Shown here piece after piece: positions 1 to 6,925 of a stretch of 11,327 nucleotides of DNA. Position 1 is the first letter of the stretch. Every line of letters begins with the position of its first letter. Origin of the DNA: Cribrihabitans_A pelagius. GTDB lineage: Bacteria; Pseudomonadota; Alphaproteobacteria; Rhodobacterales; Rhodobacteraceae. The notes under the pieces were generated by a model that was given only the letters and a program-made list of their open reading frames with translations, was not told the origin of the DNA and did not search any database. Position numbers and translations under genes: made by a program. The stretch is from positions 1-11,327 of the forward strand of contig NZ_JBMERR010000045.1 of the NCBI RefSeq assembly GCF_048820915.1, written 5' to 3'.

Positions 1-8
1 TACACTGC

Positions 9-29
9 AAAAAAGTCAGCCCCCCTGAC
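9..29 (-). terminator. Rho-independent terminator candidate, minus strand
   Basis: Read on the minus strand, a 5-bp GTCAG/CTGAC stem closes a five-G loop and is followed at once by six T residues (9-14). This is the layout of an intrinsic terminator. It lies about 260 bases beyond the stop of the reductase-like gene, so it could end the flavoprotein-reductase operon transcript or belong to a gene outside the window. The stem is short, so confidence is moderate. Confidence 0.45.
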
Positions 30-84
30 CCGGTTTTGCGGCCCGCAGCCCCAAAATCCAGCCCCCCTCCCCCGCCGCGCCGCC

Positions 85-114
85 TTATCCACAGACTCGC
101 GCCGCTTACCCACA
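85..114 (+). promoter_or_regulatory. Pair of DnaA-box-like 9-mers
   Basis: Positions 85-93 read TTATCCACA, the consensus high-affinity DnaA box. Positions 106-114 read TTACCCACA, one base different and in the same orientation. Their starts are 21 bp apart, about two helical turns, so both would face the same side of the helix. They may be DnaA-binding sites for titration, regulation or an origin. No AT-rich unwinding element and no replication gene is visible nearby, so an origin cannot be claimed. Chance occurrence in GC-rich DNA remains possible. Confidence 0.4.
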
Positions 115-144
115 GCCCCGCCGCCAGACTCACCGACAAACTCA

Positions 145-188
145 CCCCGGACCCGCCCCGGACCCGCCCGTGAACCGCCCGTGAACCG
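145..188. repeat. Four tandem 11-bp units (two types, two copies each)
   Basis: Positions 145-155 and 156-166 are identical 11-mers (CCCCGGACCCG). Positions 167-177 and 178-188 are identical 11-mers of a related type (CCCGTGAACCG). The array therefore keeps a strict 11-bp period over 44 bp. Just upstream, ACTCACC occurs at 128-134 and again at 140-146. The array lies outside any believable gene, between the DnaA-like boxes and the 3' end of the reductase-like gene. It may have arisen by slippage or may be a phased protein-binding array. Confidence 0.75.
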
Positions 189-285
189 CCAAACCCGATT
201 CCGCCCGCCCGCCTTTCTGACCCCAAATACCCCGGGGAAGGCCCAAAGGGCCGGGGGCAAAGCCACCAAGAAGGCAGCCAATGTC

Positions 286-1017
286 TCAACCCCGCCCGGA
301 AAGCCTGTCCAGCCCGGATGCGAGTTCCGCCCCAAGCCCCGCCGCTTCCATATGAACCCGCAGCAGCTGGTTATAGCCGCCGGGAGTGTTGAGGGCCGCG
401 ATCAGGTCTTCAGCCGTACTGTCCGCCAGGCTGGTGGCGGCCAGCATCCGCAGGAACGTCTCCCCCTTGGCGGCATCCTCTACCCGGGTGCCCAGCCAAT
501 GCCCCGCCTGCGCAAGCAGGCCGGCCACAGGCGACAGCACGGCTTGAGCGCAGAGGTAGGCGTCCAGCTCTCCTGCGTCCTTGAGCGCGAAAACGGTATT
601 GTCCGGTGCAAAGATGCCTTCCGCCAGCACCGCGTCGCCCAGAACCAGGACCGGCGAGCCGCCCCGCGCGATGGCGGGAAAGGGCAGCACGATGGCCGCA
701 GCTCTCGCGGGCGCCACCAGCTGTGCCACCTCATCAAGAGCGAGCCCAGCCATGAAGGAGATCACCTGTTGCCCTTCCCGGAACGTCAGCCCGCCGAGAA
801 CCTCAGCCGCCTGCCCGGCCATCAAGCCTAGGAAGACCACGTCGCTGCCGTCTGCCACCGGTTGGTTGCCTGCCACGGTGACTTCCGGGCATTCCGCCGC
901 CAGGGCGGCGGAATGCACGCGGCCGCGTTCCGACACCAGGATCTCGTGCCCCTTGCCGCCCAGCCCGCGCACCACTGCCGAGGAGATGGTGCCGCATCCG
1001 ATAAATCCCAGCCGCAT
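286..1017 (-). CDS. Pyrroline-5-carboxylate reductase-like NAD(P)-binding protein
   Basis: This 243-residue protein belongs to the ProC family, whose members reduce delta-1-pyrroline-5-carboxylate to proline (or related cyclic imines) with NAD(P)H in the cytoplasm. The N-terminus carries a Rossmann glycine motif, GFIGCGT (residues 4-10), followed by a typical alternating beta-alpha domain. A ProC-like TPGG motif stands at residues 211-214 in the C-terminal helical dimerisation region. E. coli ProC is about 269 residues, so this member is somewhat short, and the position after TPGG is Tyr-Asn rather than the Thr-Thr usual in true ProC. It may therefore be a paralogue with another imine substrate. 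The ATG lies one base after the stop of the flavoprotein gene. A strong AAGGAG ribosome site inside that gene's end implies translational coupling. Linkage to an N-demethylase suggests a role in proline-like or cyclic imine metabolism, which is inference. Confidence 0.82.
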   Translation of the reverse strand: MRLGFIGCGTISSAVVRGLGGKGHEILVSERGRVHSAALAAECPEVTVAGNQPVADGSDVVFLGLMAGQAAEVLGGLTFREGQQVISFMAGLALDEVAQLVAPARAAAIVLPFPAIARGGSPVLVLGDAVLAEGIFAPDNTVFALKDAGELDAYLCAQAVLSPVAGLLAQAGHWLGTRVEDAAKGETFLRMLAATSLADSTAEDLIAALNTPGGYNQLLRVHMEAAGLGAELASGLDRLSGRG

Positions 1018-1018
1018 G

Positions 1019-3064
1019 TCAGGTCTCCTTCATCAGCCGCAGTGCGTCGTAAATCGCGGCGTGGGTATTGCGGGCCGAGACCGCATCGCCGATGCGGAAC
1101 AGCTGGAAGCAGCCCTTCGGGTTGGGAGTGAGGTCCTGGGGACGGCCCGCGGCCAGCGCCTCGTGGTCCACCTCGCCCCGGTTTGAAGACAGCTCTTTCA
1201 GCGCGAAGTAGAGGTCGTCGAGCGGCCGGGTGCCGTAGTTCACCACCACCTGGTCATACTCCGCGCGGGTGCTGTGGGCGCTGTAGTCGGTGCCGATCAC
1301 CGCACTCAGCCGGTTGCCAGCGGGCTCCACCGCCAGAAGGCGGCGGGCGACGGTGAAGCGGACATCCTTGTCCTGCAGCGCGCGCATGTAGGGGACAAGG
1401 TTCATCCCCATGATTCCGGGCGAGATGCCGCGGTCCGGGGTCATCACCTCGACGCTTGCCCCGGCGGCAGCCGCCACTTCGGCGGCCATCAGCCCGGGGT
1501 GGTCGCCGCTTTCATCGTAAATCAGCACCTGCCCGCCCGGCTTCACATCGCCCGAAATCAGATCCCAGGCAGTGACCGCCCCCGGTGTCTCTCCCTTGGT
1601 TTCAAACAGGCCGGTATCTGGCAGCCCGCCGGTTGCGATGATCGCCACATCCGGCTTCAGCGCCAGAACGTCTTCCGCCTCGGCCCAGGTATTGAATCGG
1701 AAGGCCACATCGCGGGCGGCGCACTGCGCCATGCGCCAGTCGATGATGCCCATCATCTCGCGGCGGCGCGGGTTCCGCGCAGTAAGCCGCAGCTGGCCGC
1801 CAGGCGCGGCGGCGGCTTCCAGCACAGTGACACCATGGCCGCGCTCGGCCGCAACCCGCGCGGCCTCCAGACCGCCGGGACCGGCTCCGACGATTACTAC
1901 CCGCTTGCGCTCCGCGGCGGGCGCAATCACATGCGGCATCGTCAGCTCGCGCCCGGTGGCCGCATTGTGAATGCAGAGCGCATCGCCCGCCTGGTAGATC
2001 CGGTCGAGGCAATAGGTGGCGCCGACGCAGGGGCGGATGTCGTCCTCGCGCCCCTCGATAATCTTCTTCACGATATGCGGGTCGGCCATATGGGCGCGGG
2101 TCATGCCCACCATGTCCAAGAGCCCCTCCGCCACCGCATGGCGAGCGGTGGCGACATCTGGGATGCGCGCGGCATGGAAGGTGGGCATGCCGGTGGCCTT
2201 CTTCACCTCGCCCGCGAAATCGAGATGCGGCGCCGACTTCATGCCCTGCACCGGTATCACATCGGTCATTGCCGGGTCGGTGTGGATGCGGCCGCGGATC
2301 ACATTGAGGAAGTCCACCATGCCGGTGGCGGCAAGCCGCTTGGAGATCTCCAGCCCCTCCTCCGGCGAGATGCCGCCCGCCTGCGTCTCGTCCGCGGTGT
2401 AGCGCAGCCCGACGATGAACTCCTCCCCGACCCGGGCCCGCACCGCGCGCAGCACGTCCATCGGCAGCTGCATCCGGCTCTCCAGCGACTGACCGCCATA
2501 GGGCCCGTCGAGATCGTTGGTGAGCGGCGACCAGAACTGGTCGAGCAGGTGACCGTAGACCTGCAGCTCGATCCCGTCCATGCCGCCCTCCTTCATCCGC
2601 TCCGCCGCATCGGCGAAGTCGGAGATCACGCGGGCAATATCCCAGTCCTCTGCCAGCTTGGGGAACGCCCTATGTGCAGGCTCGCGGTGGCGGGAGGAGC
2701 TGATGGAGGGCAGCCAGTCGCCTTTGTTCCAGCCGGTGCGGCGGCCCAAGTGGGTGAGCTGGATCATCACCGCGGCGCCATGCTCGTGCACCTGGTCAGT
2801 GAGGTTGCGGATCCAGGGCACGACCTCGTCTTTCCAGGCGAGGATATTGTTGAAGACCGGCGGGCTGTCGCGGCTGACCGCGGCGGAGCCGGCGGTCATC
2901 GTGAGCGCCACGCCCGCCTTGGCCCGCTCGGCGTGATAGGCGGCGTAGCGCTCCTTGGGCATGCCGTCCTCCGGGTAGGCCGGTTCGTGGCTGGTGGTCA
3001 TGATCCGGTTTCTCAGCGTCAGGTGCTTGAGCTGATAGGGCTGCAGCAGCGGGTCCTTGGACAT
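1019..3064 (-). CDS. OYE/TMADH-type FMN-FAD oxidoreductase, probable N-methyl amine (N-methylproline-like) demethylase
   Basis: This 681-residue flavoprotein has the two-part layout of trimethylamine dehydrogenase and 2,4-dienoyl-CoA reductase. Residues 1-340 form an FMN-binding TIM barrel, with IQLTHLGRR at 101-109 and QFWSPLTND at 176-184. An Fe-S linker covers about 344-366. A nucleotide-binding half begins with VGAGPGG at 392-398, and a second Rossmann-like stretch lies at 510-542. Overall it resembles StcD/DgcA-type proteins, which demethylate N-methylproline or dimethylglycine with release of formaldehyde. The linker keeps Cys346, Cys352 and Cys364, but Ala349 replaces the second cluster cysteine. 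The start at 3064 (MSKDPLL) is preferred: AGGAGA at 3079-3074 is 9 nt upstream. A longer frame using TTG at 3133 would begin inside the operator palindrome and lacks a ribosome site. The gene is divergent from a TetR gene, which probably controls it. The exact substrate is unknown. Confidence 0.85.
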   Translation of the reverse strand: MSKDPLLQPYQLKHLTLRNRIMTTSHEPAYPEDGMPKERYAAYHAERAKAGVALTMTAGSAAVSRDSPPVFNNILAWKDEVVPWIRNLTDQVHEHGAAVMIQLTHLGRRTGWNKGDWLPSISSSRHREPAHRAFPKLAEDWDIARVISDFADAAERMKEGGMDGIELQVYGHLLDQFWSPLTNDLDGPYGGQSLESRMQLPMDVLRAVRARVGEEFIVGLRYTADETQAGGISPEEGLEISKRLAATGMVDFLNVIRGRIHTDPAMTDVIPVQGMKSAPHLDFAGEVKKATGMPTFHAARIPDVATARHAVAEGLLDMVGMTRAHMADPHIVKKIIEGREDDIRPCVGATYCLDRIYQAGDALCIHNAATGRELTMPHVIAPAAERKRVVIVGAGPGGLEAARVAAERGHGVTVLEAAAAPGGQLRLTARNPRRREMMGIIDWRMAQCAARDVAFRFNTWAEAEDVLALKPDVAIIATGGLPDTGLFETKGETPGAVTAWDLISGDVKPGGQVLIYDESGDHPGLMAAEVAAAAGASVEVMTPDRGISPGIMGMNLVPYMRALQDKDVRFTVARRLLAVEPAGNRLSAVIGTDYSAHSTRAEYDQVVVNYGTRPLDDLYFALKELSSNRGEVDHEALAAGRPQDLTPNPKGCFQLFRIGDAVSARNTHAAIYDALRLMKET

Positions 3065-3117
3065 TGGCATGGGTCTCCTGGAACGGGGGTCTGGGCTGTC
3101 TGGGATGGGACAGGAAC

Positions 3118-3133
3118 TTGACACATGTGTCAA
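3118..3133. promoter_or_regulatory. Perfect 16-bp palindrome, probable TetR operator
   Basis: TTGACACATGTGTCAA is a perfect inverted repeat in the 131-bp gap between the divergent flavoprotein and TetR genes. Position and symmetry fit an operator for the TetR-family dimer encoded at 3196, probably controlling both directions. Each half-site also begins with TTGACA, a consensus -35 box, one on each strand, so bound repressor would block RNA polymerase both ways. I see no convincing -10 element at the usual spacing on either strand. Confidence 0.75.
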
Positions 3134-3195
3134 TTAAACATTCATGCCTGTCGGGAAAACTTGCCGGGAGCCGGAGCGGCTGCTAAGGCTGCCCC

Positions 3196-3846
3196 ATGCG
3201 CACGACAGACACCCTCCGCCCGCGGCTGAGCGAAGACGACTGGCTCAGTGCCGCCCACGCGGTCCTGTGCGACAGTGGTGTGGAGGCGGTGAAGGTGATG
3301 CCGCTGGCCAGGCAGCTCGGCGTCTCGCGCACCAGCTTCTACTGGCATTTCCCGGACCGCGAGGCGCTGCTGGAGGCGATGATCCGGCGCTGGGAGGAGA
3401 AGAATACCGGCAATCTGGTGGCCCGCAGCGCGGCCTACGCCGAGACCATCGCCGAGGCGCTGTTCAACCTCTTCGACTGCTGGATCGACACGGCGCTGTT
3501 CGATTCCCGGCTGGACCTCGCGATCCGCAACTGGGCGCGCAATGATGCCGGGTTGCAGCTGCGGCTCGACCGTGCCGACGCGCGGCGCGAAGCGGCGCTG
3601 ACCGCGATGTTTGCCCGCTTCGGCTACGCACCGGAGGAGGCGCTGCTGCGCGCCCGCACCATGCTTTACACCCAAACCGGCTATATCGCGATGCAGGTGC
3701 ATGAGCGCCGGGACAAGCGGATTTCCCTGATGCCGGGCTGGGTCACTGTGTTTTCCGGCAAGCCGCCGTCGCAGCGCGATCTGAACCGCTTCCACGCCCG
3801 CCACACCGCATCAACGGAAAAGCCCGGCGCGGCCAACGCGCCCTGA
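3196..3846 (+). CDS. TetR/AcrR-family transcriptional regulator
   Basis: This 216-residue protein has an N-terminal TetR DNA-binding domain. The helix-turn-helix runs about residues 34-54 with LARQLGVSRTSFYWHF, the signature Tyr/Phe-Tyr-x-His-Phe end of the recognition helix, followed by DREALLEAM. The remainder is helical and would form the ligand-binding dimer domain, which diverges too much to predict an inducer. It is divergently transcribed from the flavoprotein operon, with a perfect 16-bp palindrome between the two. The likely job is repression of the demethylase operon, and of itself, until the substrate or a product is present. The ATG at 3196 is preceded only by a weak AAGG-type ribosome site. 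No typical terminator with a T run follows on the plus strand, although a GC-rich hairpin lies about 70 bases downstream. Confidence 0.88.
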   Translation: MRTTDTLRPRLSEDDWLSAAHAVLCDSGVEAVKVMPLARQLGVSRTSFYWHFPDREALLEAMIRRWEEKNTGNLVARSAAYAETIAEALFNLFDCWIDTALFDSRLDLAIRNWARNDAGLQLRLDRADARREAALTAMFARFGYAPEEALLRARTMLYTQTGYIAMQVHERRDKRISLMPGWVTVFSGKPPSQRDLNRFHARHTASTEKPGAANAP

Positions 3847-4083
3847 CGCCGGACCTCGCCGCCCAGCCTGCCGCGCGCAGAGGCAAGCACAGGCAGACCC
3901 TCCCGCCCACAGCCGCGGGCCGCAAAGCGGCCCGTACCGCCGTTGGGCCGCGCGGCGCGCCCTTCAGGCGCGGCGCGGGTCGCTTCGGGCAAAGCCCGCA
4001 GTGAGGCAGCTCTCCCCGGCCTGCGCCCTGCCCGGGAGCCCGCGTCTGCCGCCGCCGCGCCGCGCGTCAGCGCGGCGCCCCCG
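3847..4083. other. GC-rich, hairpin-dense convergent spacer
   Basis: No gene is credible here between the ends of the TetR gene and fdh1A; open frames are GC-driven artefacts. The stretch contains several perfect dyads: 3916-3934 (8-bp stem, AAA loop), 3986-3998 (5-bp stem, AAA loop) and 4057-4078 (9-bp stem, GTCA loop). None is followed by a T tract on the plus strand. They could slow or stop transcription from the TetR side, or simply reflect extreme GC content. Confidence 0.55.
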
Positions 4084-4121
4084 AAAATGCGCGGGCGCGG
4101 AGCCATTGGCTCCGCGCCCGC
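4084..4121 (-). terminator. Strong intrinsic terminator of the fdh operon
   Basis: A perfect 14-bp stem (arms 4091-4104 and 4108-4121) with a 3-nt loop begins 26 bases beyond the fdh1A stop on the minus strand. A T4 run follows at 4087-4084. The long GC-only stem just after the last gene makes this a convincing terminator for the LysR-fdh transcript. It also indicates that no further fdh gene is cotranscribed downstream. Confidence 0.8.
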
Positions 4122-4147
4122 CTGTTCCATCAGCCTCCGGCCAGGCG

Positions 4148-6922
4148 TTATTCCGCCGCGAGCTGGCCTTCGATCTTCTCGACCCGCACCGCGGAGAACT
4201 TGAACTCCGGGATCTTGCCATAGGGGTCGATCGCCGGGTTGGTGAGGATATTGGCCGCCGCCTCCACATAGGCAAACGGCACGAACACCATGTCCTCGGC
4301 AATAGCCCGGTCGGCCCGCGCCATAATCTCGATCGAGCCGCGGCGGGTCGTGAGGCGGATCATCTCGCCCGGCGCGATCCCCATCAGCTTGAGCGTGCGC
4401 GGGTTAAGCGAACAGTTCGCTTCCGGCTCCACCGCGTCCAGCACCTTGGAGCGCCGCGTCATCGACCCGGTGTGCCAATGCTCCAGCTGCCGCCCGGTGG
4501 TCATGATCATCGGATACTCCGCATCCGGCGCCTCATCCGGCGGGATCACCGAGGCCGGGGTGAACCGCGCGCGGCCCTCTGGGCGCGGGAAGCCGTCGCC
4601 GAACACAATCGCCTGGCCCGGATCGGTCTCATGCAGAGAGGGGTAGGTAATGGTCTCCGTCTCCAGCCGCTCCCAGGTGATGTTGTCGAGCGACTTCATA
4701 TTGAGCTTCATCTCGGCAAAGACTTCCGACACGTCCCCGTACTGCCACGGCAGCCCGATGCGCTGCGCCAGGTCGACGGTGATCTGCCAGTCCTCCCGCG
4801 CTTCACCCGGAGGCGCCACCGCGGGGCGCACCCGCTGCACCTGGCGGTTGGTGTTGGAGACGGTGCCGTTCTTCTCGTAAAGCGCCGAAGCGGGCAGGAT
4901 GATGTCCGCGAAGTTCGCCGTCTCGGTCAGGAAGATGTCCTGCACGATCAGCAGTTCCAGCTTGGCGAAAGCGTCGCGGGCGTGGTCCACATCCGGGTCC
5001 GACATCGCCGGGTTTTCGCCCTGGATGTACATGCCCCGGATGTTGCCGGCATAGACCTCGTCGACGATCTCGGTCACCGTGAGACCCTTCTCGTTCGAGA
5101 AGTCGCCGCCGCCCCAGACATCGGTGAAACTGCGGCGCACGTCATCCGAGGTGACGGTCTGGTAATCCGGCAGGAACATCGGGATGAGGCCCGCATCGGA
5201 TGCGCCCTGCACGTTGTTCTGGCCGCGCAAGGGATGCAGGCCCGCACCCGGCTTGCCGACATTGCCGGTCATAAGGGCCAGCGAGATCAGGCAGCGGGAA
5301 TTATCCGTGCCATGAATATGCTGGGAAACCCCCATGCCCCAGAAGATGAGGCCCGCATTTGCCCCTGCAAACATCCGCGCAACCCGGCGCAGCTGCTCCG
5401 GCTCGATGCCGCAGATCTCCGACATCTTCTCGGGCGTGAACTGGCGCAGGTGTTCCTTCTCGGCTTCCCAGTTCTCGGTCCAGCGGTGGATGTACTGGCT
5501 GTCGTAGAGCTCCTCTTCCACGATCACATTCATGATCGCGTTCAGCATCGACACATCGGCGCCGGGGCGGAACTGCAGCATCTCGGTCGCGTAGCGGCGC
5601 ATGCCGACGCCGCGCGGATCCATCACGATCAGCTTGCCGCCGCGCTTGGTGAACTGCTTGAAATAAGTCGCCGCGACGGGGTGGTTCTCGATCGGGTTGG
5701 CGCCGATGATGATCGCCACATCGGAGTTCTCGATCTCGTTGAAGGTCGCGGTCACGGCGCCTGAGCCCACATTCTCGATCAGCGCCGCGACGGAGGACGC
5801 GTGGCACAGACGGGTGCAGTGGTCGACATTGTTGTGCTTGAAGCCCTGGCGGATGAACTTCTGGAAGAGATAAGCCTCTTCGTTGGTGCATTTCGCCGAG
5901 CCGAAACCCGCCACCGCTTTCGGGTCTTCATCGCGCAAGCGCATCAGCCCCTTGGCGGCCAGGTCCAGCGCTTCTTCCCAGGTCGCTTCGCGGAAATGGG
6001 TCGCCAGATTGCCGGGATCGACGTTCAGCCCCTTCGCAGGCGCGTCCTCGCGCCGGATCAGCGGCTTGGTCAGACGGTGCGGGTGGTGGATGTAGTCAAA
6101 ACCGAAGCGGCCCTTGACGCAAAGCCGGCCTTCGTTGGCGGGGCCGTTGATGCCCTCGACGTATTTGACCTTGCCGTCCTTCACCTTGAGCGAAACCTTG
6201 CAGCCCACGCCGCAGAACGGGCAGACGCTTTCGGTCTCGCTGTCGTAGTCCTTGCTGTCGCCCACCTGGGCGTCGTCCAACACAGTGGCGGGCATCAGCG
6301 CGCCGGTCGGGCAGGCCTGCACGCATTCGCCGCAGGCCACGCAGGTGGAGGCGCCCATCGGATCGTCGATGTCGAAGACCGGAAAGGCCTCGTGGCCGCG
6401 GCCCGCCATGCCAATCACATCATTGACCTGCACTTCGCGGCAGGCCCGCACGCAGAGCCCGCAGGAGATGCAGGCATCCAGATTCACTTTCATGGCGACG
6501 TGAGAGTCGTCCAGCAGCGGGATGCGGCCCTCTTCCATCTTGGGGAAGCGGGATTCCGTCACTCCGTTCAGATCCGCCATGTCCCACATATGGGAGGACT
6601 TGTCGTGCGCCACCTCCCGCTCGGGGTGGTCGGCGAGCAGGAGTTCCATCACCATCTTGCGCGCGCCCTCGGCGCGGGCGTTGTTGGTGGTGACGACCAT
6701 GCCTTCGGCAGGCTCGCGGATGCAGGAGGCCGCCAGCGTCCGTTCGCCCTCGATTTCCACCATGCAGGCGCGGCAGTTGCCGTCCGGGCGGTAGCCGGGC
6801 TGCGGCTTGTGGCAGAGGTGCGGGATCTTGAGGCCGCGGCCGTTGGCGACTTCCCAGATGGTCAGGCCCGCGTCAGCCGTGACCTGCTCGCCGTCAAGGG
6901 TGAAGGTGATTTGCTTGGTCAT
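4148..6922 (-). CDS. fdh1A: NAD-dependent formate dehydrogenase alpha subunit, FDH1 (W/Mo bis-MGD) type
   Basis: This 924-residue catalytic subunit oxidises formate to CO2 in the cytoplasm and passes electrons to the beta subunit. Domain order: an N-terminal [2Fe-2S] domain (Cys37, 50, 53, 67); two [4Fe-4S] ferredoxin motifs (Cys151, 154, 157, 161 and Cys194, 197, 200, 204); then the molybdopterin oxidoreductase domain with a proximal [4Fe-4S] site (Cys234, 237, 241, 268). The active site VDHCTRLCHASSVAAL has Cys373-His374 where E. coli FdhF has Sec-His, so this is a Cys enzyme. The NuoG-like His-Cys3 cluster motif is absent: no cysteine occurs between 67 and 151. The sequence closely resembles, from memory, Methylorubrum extorquens FDH1 alpha, a tungsten enzyme, minus its N-terminal extension of some 70 residues. 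The ATG is 3 bases after the fdh1B stop, with GAGG 8 nt upstream. Whether it uses W or Mo cannot be read from sequence. Confidence 0.95.
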   Translation of the reverse strand: MTKQITFTLDGEQVTADAGLTIWEVANGRGLKIPHLCHKPQPGYRPDGNCRACMVEIEGERTLAASCIREPAEGMVVTTNNARAEGARKMVMELLLADHPEREVAHDKSSHMWDMADLNGVTESRFPKMEEGRIPLLDDSHVAMKVNLDACISCGLCVRACREVQVNDVIGMAGRGHEAFPVFDIDDPMGASTCVACGECVQACPTGALMPATVLDDAQVGDSKDYDSETESVCPFCGVGCKVSLKVKDGKVKYVEGINGPANEGRLCVKGRFGFDYIHHPHRLTKPLIRREDAPAKGLNVDPGNLATHFREATWEEALDLAAKGLMRLRDEDPKAVAGFGSAKCTNEEAYLFQKFIRQGFKHNNVDHCTRLCHASSVAALIENVGSGAVTATFNEIENSDVAIIIGANPIENHPVAATYFKQFTKRGGKLIVMDPRGVGMRRYATEMLQFRPGADVSMLNAIMNVIVEEELYDSQYIHRWTENWEAEKEHLRQFTPEKMSEICGIEPEQLRRVARMFAGANAGLIFWGMGVSQHIHGTDNSRCLISLALMTGNVGKPGAGLHPLRGQNNVQGASDAGLIPMFLPDYQTVTSDDVRRSFTDVWGGGDFSNEKGLTVTEIVDEVYAGNIRGMYIQGENPAMSDPDVDHARDAFAKLELLIVQDIFLTETANFADIILPASALYEKNGTVSNTNRQVQRVRPAVAPPGEAREDWQITVDLAQRIGLPWQYGDVSEVFAEMKLNMKSLDNITWERLETETITYPSLHETDPGQAIVFGDGFPRPEGRARFTPASVIPPDEAPDAEYPMIMTTGRQLEHWHTGSMTRRSKVLDAVEPEANCSLNPRTLKLMGIAPGEMIRLTTRRGSIEIMARADRAIAEDMVFVPFAYVEAAANILTNPAIDPYGKIPEFKFSAVRVEKIEGQLAAE

Positions 6923-6925
6923 GGC

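Noticed and set aside
145..188. CRISPR array
   Set aside because: The 11-bp units are directly adjacent with no spacers and no cas gene is present.
181..831. 216-codon plus-strand open frame at the left edge
   Set aside because: It overlaps the well-supported ProC-like gene on the other strand and runs through the tandem repeats; composition is typical of an antisense artefact.
1274..3121. 615-codon plus-strand open frame
   Set aside because: It is antisense to the flavoprotein gene, is His/Arg-rich with no family features, and is a GC-driven shadow.
3065..3133. 23-codon N-terminal extension of the flavoprotein from a TTG start
   Set aside because: It would start inside the operator palindrome, lacks a ribosome site, adds a Ser/Pro-rich non-conserved tail, and a good AGGAGA site favours the start at 3064.
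5794..5830. Selenocysteine formate dehydrogenase with a recoded UGA
   Set aside because: The active-site position in fdh1A is an ordinary cysteine codon (Cys373) and the frame has no internal stop.
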